From positions 8,177 to 13,752 of the forward strand of contig DHWU01000057.1 in the NCBI GenBank assembly GCA_002413345.1: 5,576 nt of DNA, in the 5' to 3' direction. Below the pieces are notes generated by a model, which made no database searches, was not told where the DNA came from, and saw nothing but the letters and a program-made list of their open reading frames with translations. The translations under genes and the position numbers were made by a program. This DNA is from Propionibacteriaceae bacterium UBA5174. Lineage in GTDB: Bacteria > Actinomycetota > Actinomycetes > Propionibacteriales > Propionibacteriaceae. Positions 1-5,508 of this stretch are shown one piece after another (positions within the stretch are counted from its first letter, which is position 1; the number at the start of each line of letters is the position of its first letter).

Positions 1-1520
1 ACGAAGGTGTCCATGGTGTCGGTGTCGCGCTTGGCCGCACCGCCGCACTTCGGGCAGGTGGTGTTTACCCAGTCGGTGGCTGAAGCCAGCGGGCTGGTGC
101 CCTTTGGCGACAAGGCCGCACCACGCAGATCCGGTAACCGGACTGGCAGTTGGTCATCAGGCACCGGCACTTCGCCGCAAGTTGGGCAGTGAATGATCGG
201 TATCGGGCAGCCCCAGAAACGCTGGCGACTGAGCAGCCAATCGCGCAGCCGGTAAGTGACCGCAGTCTCGCCGCGGCCCTCGGCGGCCAGCTTGGCAGTA
301 ATCGCCGCCACGCCAGCAACCTTGTCGCCAAGCCCGTTCAAATCCCCAGAGTTCACGTAAGTGCCGTCACCGGCGGTGGCGACTCCAGTTAGTGCCGGGT
401 CGGGTTCGCCGGTATCAACCACGACGCGCACCGGAATATCGAAGGCCTTGGCGAAGTCGAGGTCACGCTGATCGTGCGCAGGTACGGCCATCACCGCACC
501 GGTGCCGTAATCAGCCAGCACATAGTCAGCTGCATAGACCGGCAGCTTTTCGTTGTTGACCGGGTTGATCGCGTATACCCCCAAGAACACCCCACTCTTG
601 GGACGCTCAGAGGACTGCCGCTCGATCTCGGTGGCCCGTTTGGTGGCCTCCAAATACTCTTCGAATGCCGGACGCTGGGCCGCGGTGACGATCTCAGCGG
701 CCAGTTCGGCCTCGGGAGCCACCACGAAGAAGGTTGCCCCAAAGAGCGTGTCGGGTCGGGTGGTGAATACCCGGACCGGTTCGGCGCGGCCTTCGATCTG
801 AAAGTCCACATAGGCACCCTCAGAGCGGCCGATCCAGTTGCGCTGCATCGACAACACTCGATCGGGCCATTTGCCCTCGATCTGCTCCATATCGTCGAGC
901 AGCCGCTGGGCGTATTCGGTGATCTTGAAATACCACTGCGTGAGCTTGCGTTTGGTGACCACCGAGTGGCAACGGTCACACTCACCCTGAACTACCTGCT
1001 CATTGGCCAACACCGTCTGGTCTTTAGGACACCAGTTGACGAAGGAATCTTTGCGGTAGGCCAAACCGCGCTCGTAGAAACGCAGGAACAGCCATTGGGT
1101 CCAGCGGTAATACTCCTCGTCAGAAGTGTGTAGGCGACGAGACCAATCCAAGCTGAGGCCATAACGGGCAAAAGAACGCGCCTGGGTGTCGATGTTGGCA
1201 TAAGTCCAGTCAGCGGGGTGTGCGTCGCGCGCGATTGCAGCATTTTCGGCAGGCAGCCCGAAAGAGTCCCAACCAATCGGATGCATCACGTCATAGCCGC
1301 AAAGCCGCCAGTAGCGCGAAACCACATCGCCCATCACGAAGGCTTCAGCGTGGCCCATGTGCAGATCGCCAGAAGGGTAAGGGAACATGTCGAGCACATA
1401 GCGACGTTCCTTGCTTCCGTCATCAACTGGGGCGAAGGTGGCGTCACTCTCCCAGAACTGCTGCCATTTCTCCTGAGCTTCAACGGCGTCGTAGCCGCTA
1501 CGCACTGCCTCGCTGGTCAC
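1..1520 (-). CDS. leuS: Leucyl-tRNA synthetase, N-terminal part (cut by window edge)
   Basis: Class I aminoacyl-tRNA synthetase that charges tRNA-Leu with leucine in the cytoplasm. The reverse strand is open from a GTG at 1520-1518 to base 1 (506 codons plus 2 bases); bacterial LeuS is usually about 830-960 residues, so the C-terminal third or more is missing. Visible landmarks: the HIGH-type motif HMGH at residues 54-57 within YPSGDLHMGH; GWDSFGLPAENAA; a cysteine-bearing insert (NWCPKDQTVLANEQ, then CDRC); the CP1 editing domain with TTRPDT at about 253-258 and HDQRD at about 349-353; the second catalytic half beginning at SRQRFWGCPIP; CPTC and CPKC pairs; and DTDTMDTFV at the cut. KMSKS lies outside the window. 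GTG is the chosen start because AAGGAG sits 7 nt upstream (1528-1533) and no in-frame start lies between that site and the GTG. The gene is preceded by an attenuator-like leader. Identity is essentially certain. Confidence 0.98.
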   Translation of the reverse strand, partial: MTSEAVRSGYDAVEAQEKWQQFWESDATFAPVDDGSKERRYVLDMFPYPSGDLHMGHAEAFVMGDVVSRYWRLCGYDVMHPIGWDSFGLPAENAAIARDAHPADWTYANIDTQARSFARYGLSLDWSRRLHTSDEEYYRWTQWLFLRFYERGLAYRKDSFVNWCPKDQTVLANEQVVQGECDRCHSVVTKRKLTQWYFKITEYAQRLLDDMEQIEGKWPDRVLSMQRNWIGRSEGAYVDFQIEGRAEPVRVFTTRPDTLFGATFFVVAPEAELAAEIVTAAQRPAFEEYLEATKRATEIERQSSERPKSGVFLGVYAINPVNNEKLPVYAADYVLADYGTGAVMAVPAHDQRDLDFAKAFDIPVRVVVDTGEPDPALTGVATAGDGTYVNSGDLNGLGDKVAGVAAITAKLAAEGRGETAVTYRLRDWLLSRQRFWGCPIPIIHCPTCGEVPVPDDQLPVRLPDLRGAALSPKGTSPLASATDWVNTTCPKCGGAAKRDTDTMDTF

Positions 1521-1527
1521 TGACTCA

Positions 1528-1533
1528 CTCCTT
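1528..1533 (-). promoter_or_regulatory. leuS ribosome binding site
   Basis: AAGGAG on the minus strand, 7 nt before the GTG start of leuS. It fixes the non-ATG start. It lies just downstream of the 3' arm (1540-1551) of the long-range leader stem, so that stem would leave it exposed but close by. Confidence 0.85.
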
Positions 1534-1561
1534 CTAAACGGCTTCACCTGCGATGGACATG

Positions 1562-1597
1562 AAAAAACCCCTGCTCACCGATCAGGATCACCAGGGG
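1562..1597 (-). terminator. Intrinsic terminator in the leuS leader (attenuator)
   Basis: Read on the minus strand, CCCCTG (1597-1592) pairs with CAGGGG (1573-1568). Four further base pairs (including one G-U) lie in the inner part, interrupted by two mismatches, and a six-base loop closes it. Six T's follow directly (1567-1562). This is a classical rho-independent terminator. It stands 41 nt before the leuS start and in the same orientation, downstream of the predicted leuS promoter. It could end transcripts of the upstream DUF4192 gene, but a promoter lies between them, so an attenuator role for leuS is the better reading. Seen: stem and T-tract. Inferred: conditional use. Confidence 0.8.
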
Positions 1598-1623
1598 CCG
1601 CTGCGACTGCTTTGCAGCCGCAG

Positions 1624-1653
1624 CTACCGAAGCTGCAGGTGAATGCCACGCAC
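1624..1653 (-). CDS. Putative leaderless leader peptide of leuS (9 aa)
   Basis: GTG-CGT-GGC-ATT-CAC-CTG-CAG-CTT-CGG-TAG encodes MRGIHLQLR. The GTG begins exactly 7 nt after a TAGAAT box, so transcription probably starts on or next to this start codon and no Shine-Dalgarno sequence is needed. Two of the nine codons are Leu (positions 6 and 8). Both overlap the 5' arms of hairpin A and of the long-range stem, and the stop codon falls in the loop and 3' side of hairpin A. A ribosome slowed at the Leu codons would therefore change which hairpins can form, as in leu, ilv and trp leader peptides. Very short ORFs arise by chance; position, codon content and structural overlap are the arguments here. 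Confidence 0.5.
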   Translation of the reverse strand: MRGIHLQLR

Positions 1654-1660
1654 GCGCCGC

Positions 1661-1666
1661 ATTCTA
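1661..1666 (-). promoter_or_regulatory. Predicted -10 box of the leuS promoter
   Basis: TAGAAT on the minus strand fits the TANNNT -10 of the main actinobacterial sigma factor and is followed by a 7-nt spacer and a GTG codon. It lies 44 nt after the DUF4192 stop codon, so leuS has its own promoter. No good -35 hexamer is seen 16-18 nt upstream. Confidence 0.55.
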
Positions 1667-1709
1667 ACCGATTCGCGCTACCCGACCCGCACCCAGACCG
1701 GGCCAGGGA

Positions 1710-2690
1710 TCACCACTTAGGCATAATCACCTCACACCCCAACAGCTCAAAACCCTGGGCCAAGCTCGTCACCAAAGCCTTTCGGAAGCGCGGCCAATCC
1801 GCTGGCGGCAACACCTCAGTGTTGATCCAATCCAATAACGCCGCTACCGGCGCCAGTGGTTCAAGTTGGTCCAGGCGTTCCAGGCAAATTGTCTGCAGTG
1901 CCCCGTCCCCAGTAAGCCAGGACGCCAGCCCGAGCACCCCCAGCGGTCCAACCAGATAGCGCACCAGACAGTGCTGCACCACCGCGCTCCAGAGCACTAC
2001 TGCAGCCGGTGCATCCTCGGCGCTCAGATCGGCAACCACCGCCAACTGCGCATTCGGTTCAGCCACCAAGACGGCCAGTCGCACGAAATCGCCAGGGGTA
2101 TCCGCACCGGAACTCAGAGCAGCCAACAGTGCTCGGCGTTGGCATTCATCAAGCTCTGAGATTTCGGTGACCGCTGCTTCAAACTCGGCCAGCAAGGCGC
2201 CGGTCTCGGCATCGGTAGGACCGGCGATCTGACCGGCCAGTTCCTGCCTGCACGATCTGGCCTGCAGACCAAGAACCGCAGCTTCGGCCACCATCGCCGA
2301 AGTGCTGACTACCGAGGTTGGACCGCGCCGGTGGTCACAGCGCCAACTGTCCCCCACCACCGCCACCAGTCGGCCAAGTCGATCAGTGCCGACCGATTCT
2401 CCGCAAACCTCCAGCACGTCCCAAGCTGGCTTGGCCCGATCGGCATAGGCCACAAACCAACATTCGGCCGTTGGGAACCGCTGGCAGAGCCGACTCAATA
2501 AGGCGGCCACACCGCCCGGTTGTCGCGCCGCCGACAAATCCACCCGGGCAGTCACCTGGACCCGGCCTGCACTAATCACCAACACCACCAAAGAATCGGC
2601 TGGATGGAAGCCGATCAGGTAGGGCACGAGGCCCACCAAATCATCAATATTTCGCACGGCCAGCTTGGCCGATGGTTCCAAGATGCTCAC
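1710..2690 (-). CDS. DUF4192 domain-containing protein
   Basis: A 326-residue soluble protein of the DUF4192 family, common in actinobacteria and without an established biochemical function. Diagnostic are the N-terminal LVGLVPYLIGFHPADSLVVL (residues 18-37), followed by GRVQVTARVDL; the middle SWRCDHRRGPTS (115-126), a region often seen as a WR-C motif in the family; and the C-terminal LASWLTGDGAL (255-265), followed by a helical region. I see no signal peptide or membrane segment. The start is a GTG at 2690-2688: an in-frame TAA lies four codons upstream, and the conserved domain begins soon after, so there is little choice. No Shine-Dalgarno sequence is visible at normal distance; AATAAT (2704-2699) sits 8 nt before the GTG and could be a -10 of a leaderless message. 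It shares its orientation with leuS, but a separate leuS promoter lies between them. It is divergent from the gene at 2885. Confidence 0.9.
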   Translation of the reverse strand: MSILEPSAKLAVRNIDDLVGLVPYLIGFHPADSLVVLVISAGRVQVTARVDLSAARQPGGVAALLSRLCQRFPTAECWFVAYADRAKPAWDVLEVCGESVGTDRLGRLVAVVGDSWRCDHRRGPTSVVSTSAMVAEAAVLGLQARSCRQELAGQIAGPTDAETGALLAEFEAAVTEISELDECQRRALLAALSSGADTPGDFVRLAVLVAEPNAQLAVVADLSAEDAPAAVVLWSAVVQHCLVRYLVGPLGVLGLASWLTGDGALQTICLERLDQLEPLAPVAALLDWINTEVLPPADWPRFRKALVTSLAQGFELLGCEVIMPKW

Positions 2691-2779
2691 GCACTTCGAT
2701 TATTGGCAGCTACCTTGGTCAGGTTCAGGTATCCACAGGCAAGGTGTCCGCCTTCGTAGTTGTCCACATTCCCGACCAC

Positions 2780-2847
2780 TGGCCTCACACCACGCCTGGC
2801 CTCACACCACGCCAGGCTTCAGACCACGCCAGGCTTCAGACCACCCA
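2780..2847. repeat. Four tandem 17-bp repeats
   Basis: Units lie at 2780-2796, 2797-2813, 2814-2830 and 2831-2847. Units 1 and 2 are identical (TGGCCTCACACCACGCC). Unit 3 differs from them at three positions (AGGCTTCAGACCACGCC). Unit 4 matches unit 3 except at its last three bases. The array looks like duplication of a two-type unit. It ends just before the expected -35 region of the gene at 2885, that is from about -38 to -105 relative to the predicted +1, where activator or repressor sites often lie. It could equally be a slippage-generated repeat with no function. Confidence 0.9.
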
Positions 2848-2871
2848 AACTCACCGACCGCAACAACCAGG

Positions 2872-2877
2872 TAGCCT
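2872..2877 (+). promoter_or_regulatory. Predicted -10 box of a leaderless promoter
   Basis: TAGCCT fits TANNNT and is followed by exactly 7 nt and then the ATG at 2885, so the transcript probably begins at the start codon. No Shine-Dalgarno sequence precedes that ATG, which agrees with leaderless translation. The expected -35 zone (around 2849-2854) has no good match. Confidence 0.5.
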
Positions 2878-2884
2878 AAAAGCA

Positions 2885-3547
2885 ATGAACGAGCAGCCTC
2901 CGCCCACGCCACCGCAACCACCTGCGGGCGCCACCGGCGCGCCACCACCTGGATGGGCCCCGGCCGCGTTGTCCTCGTCCGGGAACGCGTCCTACGCTGG
3001 CCAAACCGCTGCCAGCGCGGCACCGCCTCCAACGGAGCCGACCACCGCAATCAATCAGTTTGCGCCAAAACGCTCGAAGGCCCCTGTCTTGGTGGCTTTG
3101 GCTGGAATCGTGATCGCGGGAGTGGTCGTCTACACCGCAAATCGCCCAGCGCAGCCTTCGGCGCAGCCAACACCGACCGCGACCAAGTCGGTCACCGCCT
3201 CAGCCACTCCCAGAGATGGCACCCCTTTCACCGTCAATTCGAGTACTGCGGGCACCTGGAAGATCACCGAACATCAGTGGTCGGACACCGGACTGGATAT
3301 TCGAGTGCAGGTCCGGCTCAGTTCAGGCACCATGCGCTGCAACTTCATGGCAATGTCGCAATCTGGAAACCAAATCGCCCATAGCAAGGTTTCCGCCAAA
3401 ACCCCGAATTTTGGAACTGACCGCACTATTACCGCTGGCGACAGCGCGACCGGCTGGATGCATTTCCAGATCGAGCACAGCCCCACCACAGTCTTCATCG
3501 GCGTCAACGGGAATTCGCAGGTACAGGCCATCGAGGTCGCTGCCTGA
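2885..3547 (+). CDS. Proline-rich single-pass membrane protein with extracytoplasmic domain, function unknown
   Basis: A 220-residue protein. Residues 1-60 are low-complexity, rich in Pro, Ala and Thr (it opens MNEQPPPTPPQPP). A basic stretch (KRSK, 62-65) precedes one hydrophobic helix at about 67-84. A second Pro/Ser/Thr linker covers about 87-115, and a compact, probably beta-rich domain covers 115-218 with a single Cys at 152. By the positive-inside rule the N-terminus is cytoplasmic and the C-terminal domain faces out. This layout resembles actinobacterial DUF4352-type or immunoglobulin-like membrane proteins, but I do not recognise the family with confidence. An upstream ATG at 2672 in the same frame would extend it back through the 17-bp repeats into the DUF4192 gene and is unlikely. 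ATG 2885 is preferred because of the -10 box 7 nt before it. The gene converges on the transporter gene, with 34 bp between stop codons. Confidence 0.85.
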   Translation: MNEQPPPTPPQPPAGATGAPPPGWAPAALSSSGNASYAGQTAASAAPPPTEPTTAINQFAPKRSKAPVLVALAGIVIAGVVVYTANRPAQPSAQPTPTATKSVTASATPRDGTPFTVNSSTAGTWKITEHQWSDTGLDIRVQVRLSSGTMRCNFMAMSQSGNQIAHSKVSAKTPNFGTDRTITAGDSATGWMHFQIEHSPTTVFIGVNGNSQVQAIEVAA

Positions 3548-3581
3548 GCCCGAGCCGATCACCGGACGGATCAGCACAGGG

Positions 3582-4541
3582 CTAGCTCGCTGGTTCGGTG
3601 ACCCTGTCTGGCGCGCTTACCTTTTCCCGCCCCAAAGCATCGGGATGGTATTTGCTCAACACCACCACGCCACCGATTGCGATCGCACCAGCCACCAGCA
3701 TGCCGGCGCCAGCGAAGAGATCGACCCGGGCCCCTTCGCCGAGCGCAACCAGCGCGAAGGTAACAGCCACGATCGGATCCGTAGTGGTCATCGAACCAAC
3801 CACGATCTCGGCCGGACCGTTGGCGTAAGCCTGTTGAATCAACCAGGCGCCCGCCGCGTAGCAAACCAGAAGGTAGCCGACCACTACATACAACAACGGG
3901 TCGGTCCCGAAGTTGCCCCTCTTGAAAATCGCGAGAAGGGTCTTGATCATCGTCGGGCTCATGCCAAAGAAGAATGAACCTGCCGAGGCCAGCAGCAGAC
4001 AACGCCGGAAACTGCTGGCTCTGGTACCCAAGAAGCCCAGCAGGCCGCCAATCGCGAACACCACCGGCACACCGATCACAATTCGCCAGAAGTCCAACAC
4101 CGTGTCTTCGGCCGCAGTGGACGCCGAGAAGTAGGTGAACCCCACAATGCCGAGAATGGTCAGCGCCACTGCCGACCAGATCAGCTTGGTGGGGCGGAAT
4201 CCGTGAATCTTGGCGGCTAACAGCACCGACCATGGCACCGCCAAAATCCCGACCGGCTGCACCACCGTCACTGGGGCCAACGCCACACCCACGATATGTA
4301 AGGTCGCCCCGGTGACCACCGTGGCCAAGCCGATAAGCCACAGGCGGTTCTTCAATAACCCCAACATCTGCCGCAAGCTCATCGACGGATTGGTCTGGTC
4401 ACCATGATCGGTTCGAGCTATGGCCAGATGTTGAATCGTGGCTCCCCCCGCAAACAAGAATGAGGAGAAGACGACGATGACGATTGCCAGCGGCACGTTC
4501 TGCTCATAGTCGAACGGCCAGACCAATGGAATCAGCGTCAT
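3582..4541 (-). CDS. DMT-superfamily (EamA/NIPA-like) membrane transporter
   Basis: A 319-residue polytopic membrane protein with about nine predicted helices (roughly 18-40, 66-86, 93-111, 119-138, 151-173, 182-203, 216-238, 244-267 and 271-295), close to the ten of the drug/metabolite transporter superfamily. The two halves carry repeat-like landmarks typical of that superfamily: ALAPVTVVQPVGILAVPWS (88-106) in the first, and NGPAEIVVGSMTTTDPIVAV (241-260) followed by ALGEG (266-270) in the second. The pattern resembles the NIPA-type branch, some members of which move Mg2+; the substrate here cannot be read from sequence. The hydrophilic tail 296-319 is probably cytoplasmic. ATG 4541 is used, with a weak AGGA 4 nt upstream; a GTG at codon 16, just before the first helix, is an alternative start. 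The gene follows the AlbA_2 gene by 66 bp on the same strand. Confidence 0.8.
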   Translation of the reverse strand: MTLIPLVWPFDYEQNVPLAIVIVVFSSFLFAGGATIQHLAIARTDHGDQTNPSMSLRQMLGLLKNRLWLIGLATVVTGATLHIVGVALAPVTVVQPVGILAVPWSVLLAAKIHGFRPTKLIWSAVALTILGIVGFTYFSASTAAEDTVLDFWRIVIGVPVVFAIGGLLGFLGTRASSFRRCLLLASAGSFFFGMSPTMIKTLLAIFKRGNFGTDPLLYVVVGYLLVCYAAGAWLIQQAYANGPAEIVVGSMTTTDPIVAVTFALVALGEGARVDLFAGAGMLVAGAIAIGGVVVLSKYHPDALGREKVSAPDRVTEPAS

Positions 4542-4576
4542 GACGTCCTGTCGTGAAAGGGGCGCGGGGCGCGGCC

Positions 4577-4582
4577 AGCCTA
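4577..4582 (-). promoter_or_regulatory. Possible -10 box for the transporter gene
   Basis: TAGGCT on the minus strand fits TANNNT and would give a 5' untranslated region of roughly 30 nt before ATG 4541. No convincing -35 is present. The 66-bp gap to the upstream AlbA_2 gene has no clear terminator (a CCCGCGGG palindrome followed by TTTCTTT has no room for a loop), so read-through from upstream is also possible. Confidence 0.25.
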
Positions 4583-4607
4583 GTCGATGGAAAGAAACCC
4601 GCGGGAA

Positions 4608-5480
4608 TCAGCGACCTTCAGAGAACCTAACCGCAGCCAACAACTGAGCAGCCACCGTGGATCCCAGATTCAGCGGCCAGCGGTGCATCACGTAATCGGT
4701 GACCTCATTGACCTTCAACTGGCGAGTCGAGTTACCTGAACGCAGCCAGAACTCTGGACCGGCAGCCTTGCCAGACTCCAGATACACCGGACGCGGCGAG
4801 GGCCGAGCACTCACCACACACACCGGCCGGACCTGATCAGCAGTACTCACCTCGACGAACTCGATCCGGACCAGCGCCGCAGCGTTTTGCCCCATCGTCG
4901 TGGTCAATAGATCGCGAAGCCAAAGCTCGTAGCGGTCCAAGTCGGGAGCCTTCATGGTGGCCAAGTCAGCGTCCAAACCCAGCGGCGTGCCCGCATCGTC
5001 CACACCAATCAGCAAGGTGCCGCCATCCGCATTCAAGAAAGCACAGATGGTCTTGGCGATCACCTGTTCCATCTTCTCGTCACGCTGGCCGGTGTGCAGG
5101 TTCACTCGCGCCGTCGACTTGTACTCCACCCGCTCAGACTCTCCAGCCGCGAGCAACTCGGCTACCGGGACGCTGGGGTGAGCCTGAAAATGGGCAGCGA
5201 CCGCCGCATAGGCCGCGATTCCGGCGATCGAGAAGCCCAAAGCCAATAGCGCGGTGAGCACACTCCACAGGTGAACCTGCGGGTCGATGAAACCGGCCAC
5301 CAACAACCCCGCAGCAGTACCCAGGATCGAAATCACGATGCTGATCGCAGTGCCCAGCTTGGCCCTGCCTCTCAGGATCCAACGTGCAACTGCCCCAAAC
5401 AGCCAGGCCACCACCAGCACCACTGGCAAGACCAAAGCCATGCCCCACACCGGTACCTCATGCAAGAACTCAGCGCTCAT
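4608..5480 (-). CDS. Membrane-anchored Schlafen AlbA_2 domain protein
   Basis: A 290-residue protein with two parts. Residues 1-98 hold three hydrophobic helices (about 13-35, 43-65 and 72-97); the pattern GAVARWILRGR followed by a Gly/Ala-rich helix ending LLVAGF resembles the small GlsB/YeaQ/YmgE (transglycosylase-associated) membrane family. Residues 107-268 form a Schlafen AlbA_2 domain (divergent AAA_4 / PF04326 type): ESERVEYKST at 114-123, FLNADGGTLLIGVDDAGTPLGL at about 148-169, described by its FLN-GG-LLIGVDD-G core, RPVYLES near 230-236, and FWLRSGNSTRQL at 244-255. Some Schlafen-family domains bind nucleic acid or cleave RNA through acidic residues near the ExE..EYK motif; E114, E116, E119 and K121 are present, but catalysis is not proven by this. 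ATG 5480 has AGAAGGA about 4 nt upstream. It probably shares an operon with the gene ending at 5509. Domain call is firm, N-terminal family and function are inferred. Confidence 0.88.
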   Translation of the reverse strand: MSAEFLHEVPVWGMALVLPVVLVVAWLFGAVARWILRGRAKLGTAISIVISILGTAAGLLVAGFIDPQVHLWSVLTALLALGFSIAGIAAYAAVAAHFQAHPSVPVAELLAAGESERVEYKSTARVNLHTGQRDEKMEQVIAKTICAFLNADGGTLLIGVDDAGTPLGLDADLATMKAPDLDRYELWLRDLLTTTMGQNAAALVRIEFVEVSTADQVRPVCVVSARPSPRPVYLESGKAAGPEFWLRSGNSTRQLKVNEVTDYVMHRWPLNLGSTVAAQLLAAVRFSEGR

Positions 5481-5508
5481 CGGTTCCTTCTAACCAACAC
5501 CTGATGGG

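Larger units (their letters stand above)
1540..1653 (-). promoter_or_regulatory. Structured leuS leader RNA (putative attenuation system)
   Basis: From the predicted +1 at 1653 the leader contains, in transcript order: hairpin A, arms GCAGCT (1636-1631) and AGCTGC (1625-1620) with a 5-nt loop; hairpin B, 11-nt arms 1624-1614 and 1610-1600 around an AAA loop, fully paired with one G-U; and the terminator hairpin 1597-1568. A and B share 1620-1624, so the full forms exclude each other. In addition 1647-1635 can pair with 1551-1540 (12 bp with one bulged A), closing the whole leader just before the ribosome binding site. I find no T-box consensus. The switching logic is not fully clear, because neither arm of B overlaps the terminator; the evidence is dense local structure plus a leader ORF before a leucine-related gene. 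Confidence 0.6.
2691..2884. promoter_or_regulatory. Divergent intergenic region with repeats and DnaA-box-like sites
   Basis: A 194-bp spacer between the DUF4192 gene (minus) and the proline-rich membrane protein gene (plus). From left to right it holds a possible minus-strand -10 (2699-2704), GTATCCACA (2729-2737), TTGTCCACA (2760-2768), four tandem 17-bp repeats (2780-2847) and a plus-strand -10 (2872-2877). No RNA gene or terminator is seen in it. It must carry the promoters of both genes. Confidence 0.6.

Noticed and set aside
474..1133. Long plus-strand open frame (219 codons) opposite leuS
   Set aside because: It is antisense to a fully convincing leuS frame, has no recognisable domain, and such frames are common opposite GC-rich genes.
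1521..1709. T-box riboswitch upstream of leuS
   Set aside because: No T-box core consensus (such as TGGNACCGCG) or specifier stem-loop is visible; the leader is also too short for a canonical T-box.
2672..2884. Upstream in-frame extension of the plus-strand membrane protein from ATG 2672
   Set aside because: It would overlap the DUF4192 start and translate through the 17-bp repeats, while a well-placed -10 box lies within this stretch, 7 nt before ATG 2885.
2691..2884. Plasmid-type iteron replication origin
   Set aside because: Repeats and DnaA-like boxes are present, but there is no rep gene or clear AT-rich unwinding region, and the flanks are ordinary chromosomal genes including leuS.
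3576..3607. Inverted repeat ACAGGG/CCCTGT at the convergent gene junction, considered as a bidirectional terminator
   Set aside because: Only 6 bp with a 20-nt loop, no T-tract on either strand, and one arm lies inside the transporter coding end; too weak to call.
3571..4341. Minus-strand open frame of 256 codons overlapping the transporter gene
   Set aside because: Its translation is rich in Arg and Gly with no coherent domain, while the overlapping frame 3582-4541 gives a regular multi-helix transporter.
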